This document shows positions 61,541 to 64,000 of a DNA stretch of 64,000 nucleotides, piece after piece (the stretch's first letter is position 1; each line of letters opens with the position of its first letter). The notes beneath the pieces are model-generated. The model made no database searches. It was not told the DNA's origin and saw nothing but the letters and a program-made list of their open reading frames with translations. The translations under genes were made by a program, and so were the position numbers. This DNA comes from Meridianimaribacter flavus (lineage in GTDB: Bacteria; Bacteroidota; Bacteroidia; Flavobacteriales; Flavobacteriaceae), in contig NZ_SOQZ01000005.1 in the NCBI RefSeq assembly GCF_004366715.1, forward strand, positions 1-64,000. Direction: 5' to 3'.

Positions 61541-62491
61541 ATGAAGACTATAAAATTATTCTTAACACTTGCTTTTACAGCAACTTTATTGACGTCTTGT
61601 TACAGAGAAGAAGTTATTGTTGATAACTATAATAACACACCAACAATTTCATTACATCAATTATTGAGCTCGTATGAATTGTGGTATGTAGATATTAACC
61701 AAACTATAGGTTATGGCGAAACACCATTTTTACAAATAGCATTTACAGTTTCGTTTAGAAATGGAGTAATGTATGCTAACAACAACCTAGTTGGTTTTGG
61801 TAACCAAGGTAACGGTTTTGGAATTCCAGTAGCAGATTATGATGCTTATAACATGATATTGGATGTGTACCACGATATTGATGGTTACGAAACTTTTGAT
61901 GTGTACCAAATAGATAATAATACCATTGAGCTTTACAATCCGTTTAATGATACTTCATATTTTTTACATGGTTACCAACGTAGCACGTTTGATTATGACT
62001 ATGTGTTTTATGACAATATCCACTATTTTCTTCAAGAGTATGAAGCTTGGGAAAAGACCTATACAAGTCAACAAGGAATGCTAAATGAGTTTGATAATGA
62101 AAATTATCTTCAGTTTTTAGCTGGTGGAAATGATTCAGAGTTTAGAAGTTCTCAAGACGTAAATGTCTCAAACCCAAACAATATTTATTGGGATTATACA
62201 GGTGTTTATGGAGTAGGAGACATCTCAAATAACATGTATCTAAAAACATTAACATTAGATTATGATTATTTTGACAATGAATACTTTGAATTAAGCGTTT
62301 TAAATGATGCAACTATAGAGCTGTACCATCCATCTTCTGGAACAATTTATGAATTTACAGGTAATGGATATATACAATTTATGAGAGAAGCAAATGCAGA
62401 AGGAAGAATGGTTAAACAAACCAATGAAGCGAAAAAACGTAAACAAAAAACAGATAAAAAAGAGAACCCAAGAGAAAATACAAGGAGCTAA
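61541..62491 (+). CDS. Uncharacterised lipoprotein with duplicated beta unit
   Basis: A 316-residue lipoprotein with signal LFLTLAFTATLLTSC. The mature part reads as two similar beta-rich halves, with TPTISLHQLLSSYELWYVDINQT and the FSNG-like VSFRNGVMYANNNL, and later FLQEYEAWEKTY, ENYLQFLAGGND and NDATIELYHPSSGTIYEFTGNG. The tail is very basic (KKRKQKTDKKENPRENTRS). Homologues in flavobacteria are sometimes mislabelled as nicotinate mononucleotide adenylyltransferase; nothing in the sequence supports that. Location is the periplasm or outer membrane; function unknown. Confidence 0.65.
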   Translation: MKTIKLFLTLAFTATLLTSCYREEVIVDNYNNTPTISLHQLLSSYELWYVDINQTIGYGETPFLQIAFTVSFRNGVMYANNNLVGFGNQGNGFGIPVADYDAYNMILDVYHDIDGYETFDVYQIDNNTIELYNPFNDTSYFLHGYQRSTFDYDYVFYDNIHYFLQEYEAWEKTYTSQQGMLNEFDNENYLQFLAGGNDSEFRSSQDVNVSNPNNIYWDYTGVYGVGDISNNMYLKTLTLDYDYFDNEYFELSVLNDATIELYHPSSGTIYEFTGNGYIQFMREANAEGRMVKQTNEAKKRKQKTDKKENPRENTRS

Positions 62492-62519
62492 ATTTTGGTT
62501 GGTTATTTAGTTTCCATAG

Positions 62520-62556
62520 CGCTCAACTAGATAGTTCTAGTTGAGCGTTTTCTTTT
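62520..62556 (+). terminator. Intrinsic terminator after the 61541 lipoprotein
   Basis: CGCTCAACTAG-atagtt-CTAGTTGAGCG then TTTTCTTTT. Beyond it to 62703 the stretch is AT-rich, with nothing further visible. Confidence 0.85.
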
Positions 62557-62703
62557 GGATTTTTATGTGACTTTAAGGTGATATTGTGTGTCATATATAT
62601 GAAGATTTGTTTACATTTTAATTACTAACATTAATTGGATTTAAAACATATTTTTTTAAACTTTACAAGAAACAATAACTATTAACACTTAAACATTATA
62701 ATT

Positions 62704-63201
62704 ATGGGTTTATTTTCATTCATTAAAAATGCTGGAGCAAAAGTTTTTGGCATAGGAAAAACAGATGCAGAAGAAGCTGCTGAAGCGGCAGAGGCAGCAG
62801 CTGAGGCAAAACTAAAAGCAGAAACTGCAGCAGCAGGCAAGCTAGAAGAAACAATTTCTGATTTGCAATTAAAAGTAGAGAATTTAAAAGTACATATTAA
62901 CGACGATTTAGCTACCATTTCAGGTATGGCTTATGACCAAGCAACAAAAGAAAAAGTAGTATTAGTTGTAGGTAATACTGAAGGTATTGCAACTGTTGAT
63001 GACCAAATGACTGTTGAGCATGTAGAGCCAGAAGCTCAGTTTCATACAGTTGTAAGTGGAGACACTTTAGGTAAAATTGCTAAAAAATTCTATGGAAATG
63101 CTATGAAGTATCCTGTGATTTTTGAAGCTAATAAACCAATGCTTAAAGATCCTGATTTAATTTACCCAGGACAAGTATTGCGTATTCCGCATTTAGACTA
63201 A
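62704..63201 (+). CDS. BON and LysM domain protein (LysM/YgaU-like)
   Basis: This 165-residue cytoplasmic protein has an alanine- and glutamate-rich helix (about 20-45), a BON domain at about 48-95 (LQLKVENLKVHINDDLATISGMA, then VVLVVGNTEGIATVDD), and a LysM domain at about 115-163 (FHTVVSGDTLGKIAKKFYGNAMKYPVIFEANKP, then LIYPGQVLRIP). Such proteins bind potassium or peptidoglycan pieces and respond to stress. No signal peptide is present. Single gene with a terminator. Confidence 0.9.
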   Translation: MGLFSFIKNAGAKVFGIGKTDAEEAAEAAEAAAEAKLKAETAAAGKLEETISDLQLKVENLKVHINDDLATISGMAYDQATKEKVVLVVGNTEGIATVDDQMTVEHVEPEAQFHTVVSGDTLGKIAKKFYGNAMKYPVIFEANKPMLKDPDLIYPGQVLRIPHLD

Positions 63202-63218
63202 GCATAATACTCATACAT

Positions 63219-63251
63219 AAAAAAAGCCAACGCAATTACGTTGGCTTTTTT
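63219..63251. terminator. Bidirectional terminator
   Basis: AAAAAGCCAACG-caatta-CGTTGGCTTTTTT lies between the convergent LysM and thioredoxin-like genes. Confidence 0.88.
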
Positions 63252-63269
63252 ATACAGTATATTAAAGTA

Positions 63270-64000
63270 TTATTTCAAAAGCGTTGTTAGTGCTTCAACG
63301 TCATAAGGCTTTGCCGTAATGGTTTTGTTTTTATCCAAGACAAAATACGAAGGTGTTGACCCAACACCATAGGCATTAGAAATTGGGTTGTCCCATTTTC
63401 CTAAACCAAGCACATGGATAAAATCAGGATAATTAGCAATTTGTTTTTGCCAGTTCGTATTCTCATCTTCTAAACCAACAGCAATGACTTTGTAATCAGG
63501 TTTTGAAGCCATTAATTGTTTTAACTTAGGAAGTTCCTCCAAGCAATGACCACAAGTGCTACTCCAAAAAACAACAATGTAATGCTCTGCATTATTTAAA
63601 TCGTGTAATGAAGTGGTTGTAGTTGTTCCATTTTTAGAAATAGCGATATCAAAATCATGTGCTTTTTTCCCTATTGAATTGTTTTTGTAAACACTAATGT
63701 ATTCAGCGAGTTGGTCATTGTGAGTTGCTTTTGCCAAATCAAAAAGGTACTTGTCAGTAATTGCATTGGCAACATCGTCATTTTGTAAGGTTGAAAAACG
63801 ATGCCAAATCAGCTCTAATAACGATATTTTTACAGTAGCATCAACACCATTCATATACGACATTAAAGTGTCAATATCTTTTAAATGAGTTTCGTTACTA
63901 GTACTTGCCGACATACCAAAAACATAAGCCAAAACTCTATCAGTTAAAAAATCTGAACTTTGCAACAACACACTTTTAAAATCTACATGTTTTAAATAAG
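63270..64000 (-). CDS. TlpA-like thioredoxin-fold protein (5' end outside window)
   Basis: The frame is open to the window end (upstream residues YLKHVDFKSV before LLQSSDF), so the N terminus is missing. The visible 243 residues hold a helical domain at about 10-130 (VLAYVFGMSASTSNETHLKDIDTLMSYMNGVDATVK) and a thioredoxin-like domain in the C-terminal part with EHYIVVFWSSTCGHCLEELPKLKQL (CGHC active site), then YKVIAVGLEDENTNWQ and GVGSTPSYFVLDKN (cis-Pro). It should reduce disulfides outside the cytoplasm, for example in cytochrome maturation or oxidative stress. The helical N-terminal region is typical of larger Bacteroidota TlpA proteins. Confidence 0.88.
   Translation of the reverse strand, partial: YLKHVDFKSVLLQSSDFLTDRVLAYVFGMSASTSNETHLKDIDTLMSYMNGVDATVKISLLELIWHRFSTLQNDDVANAITDKYLFDLAKATHNDQLAEYISVYKNNSIGKKAHDFDIAISKNGTTTTTSLHDLNNAEHYIVVFWSSTCGHCLEELPKLKQLMASKPDYKVIAVGLEDENTNWQKQIANYPDFIHVLGLGKWDNPISNAYGVGSTPSYFVLDKNKTITAKPYDVEALTTLLK

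Noticed and set aside
1-64000. tRNA, rRNA, riboswitch or CRISPR arrays
   Set aside because: No clover-leaf, no ribosomal core sequence, and no regularly spaced identical repeats with unique spacers were seen. All multi-copy words belong to REP-like or attC-like elements.

Overview
The window looks like the chromosome of a marine-type member of the Flavobacteriaceae (Bacteroidota). The evidence is the low G+C content, -7 promoter elements of the form TAnnTTTG, many SusC-like TonB-dependent receptors paired with lipoproteins, a complete Bat (aerotolerance) operon, DUF5689, DUF1800, DUF1501 and HmuY families, and dispersed TGTCA...TGACA repeats. No rRNA, tRNA, CRISPR array, transposase or integrase gene is visible. 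No gene-free stretch exceeds 300 bases. About 53 protein genes are annotated; those at both ends are cut by the window.

Layout. (1) 1-6.3 kb: end of an OmpA-like gene, a small membrane protein, then a TonB receptor/DUF5689 lipoprotein operon divergent from a secreted endonuclease/phosphatase. This looks like an uptake system for a phosphorylated or nucleic-acid substrate. (2) 6.3-16.4 kb: a four-helix membrane protein, penicillin-binding protein 1C and a thioester-containing alpha-2-macroglobulin. The last two normally sit together, but here they are separated by a 1.5-kb block bounded by two 64-bp direct repeats. (3) 16.6-26.7 kb: ALDH7 aldehyde dehydrogenase, lipoprotein/barrel pair, DUF1800-DUF1501 pair, an AlbA_2-type protein, SDR and aldo/keto reductases, and a DUF4382 lipoprotein. 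(4) 26.7-36.4 kb: the Bat operon (MoxR, DUF58, membrane protein, BatA, BatB, BatC, an extra single-domain BatD-like gene, BatD, BatE). (5) 36.4-41.9 kb: two SulP transporters, a universal stress protein and a beta-carbonic anhydrase, a probable bicarbonate module. (6) 41.9-49.9 kb: HmuY and a TonB receptor, divergent from DUF6607, ankyrin, DUF2271 and a PepSY-flavodoxin reductase, probably heme/iron acquisition. (7) 49.9-52.1 kb: CvpA, a small conserved gene and pheS. (8) 52.1-56.3 kb: a cassette island. (9) 56.4-64 kb: S9 peptidase, small genes, gpsA, a lipoprotein, a BON-LysM protein and a TlpA-like thioredoxin cut by the window end.

The most unusual object is the island between pheS and the S9 peptidase. 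Three unrelated genes (a lipoprotein, an unknown 183-residue protein and a PIN-like protein) lie in one orientation. They are separated by structured 130-140-bp elements beginning RYYYAAC and ending GTTRRRY or a close variant. Each gene unit is bounded by its own complementary 10-14-base core, as in integron gene cassettes, and the predicted hairpins pair better on the strand that would be the attC bottom strand. No integrase is present, so this is best described as a candidate integrase-less cassette array of attC-like type. Other points of interest are REP-like repeats with a compensatory stem change, shared 5'-leader hairpins, an in-frame stop in a lipoprotein gene, and a separate gene that duplicates one BatD domain.
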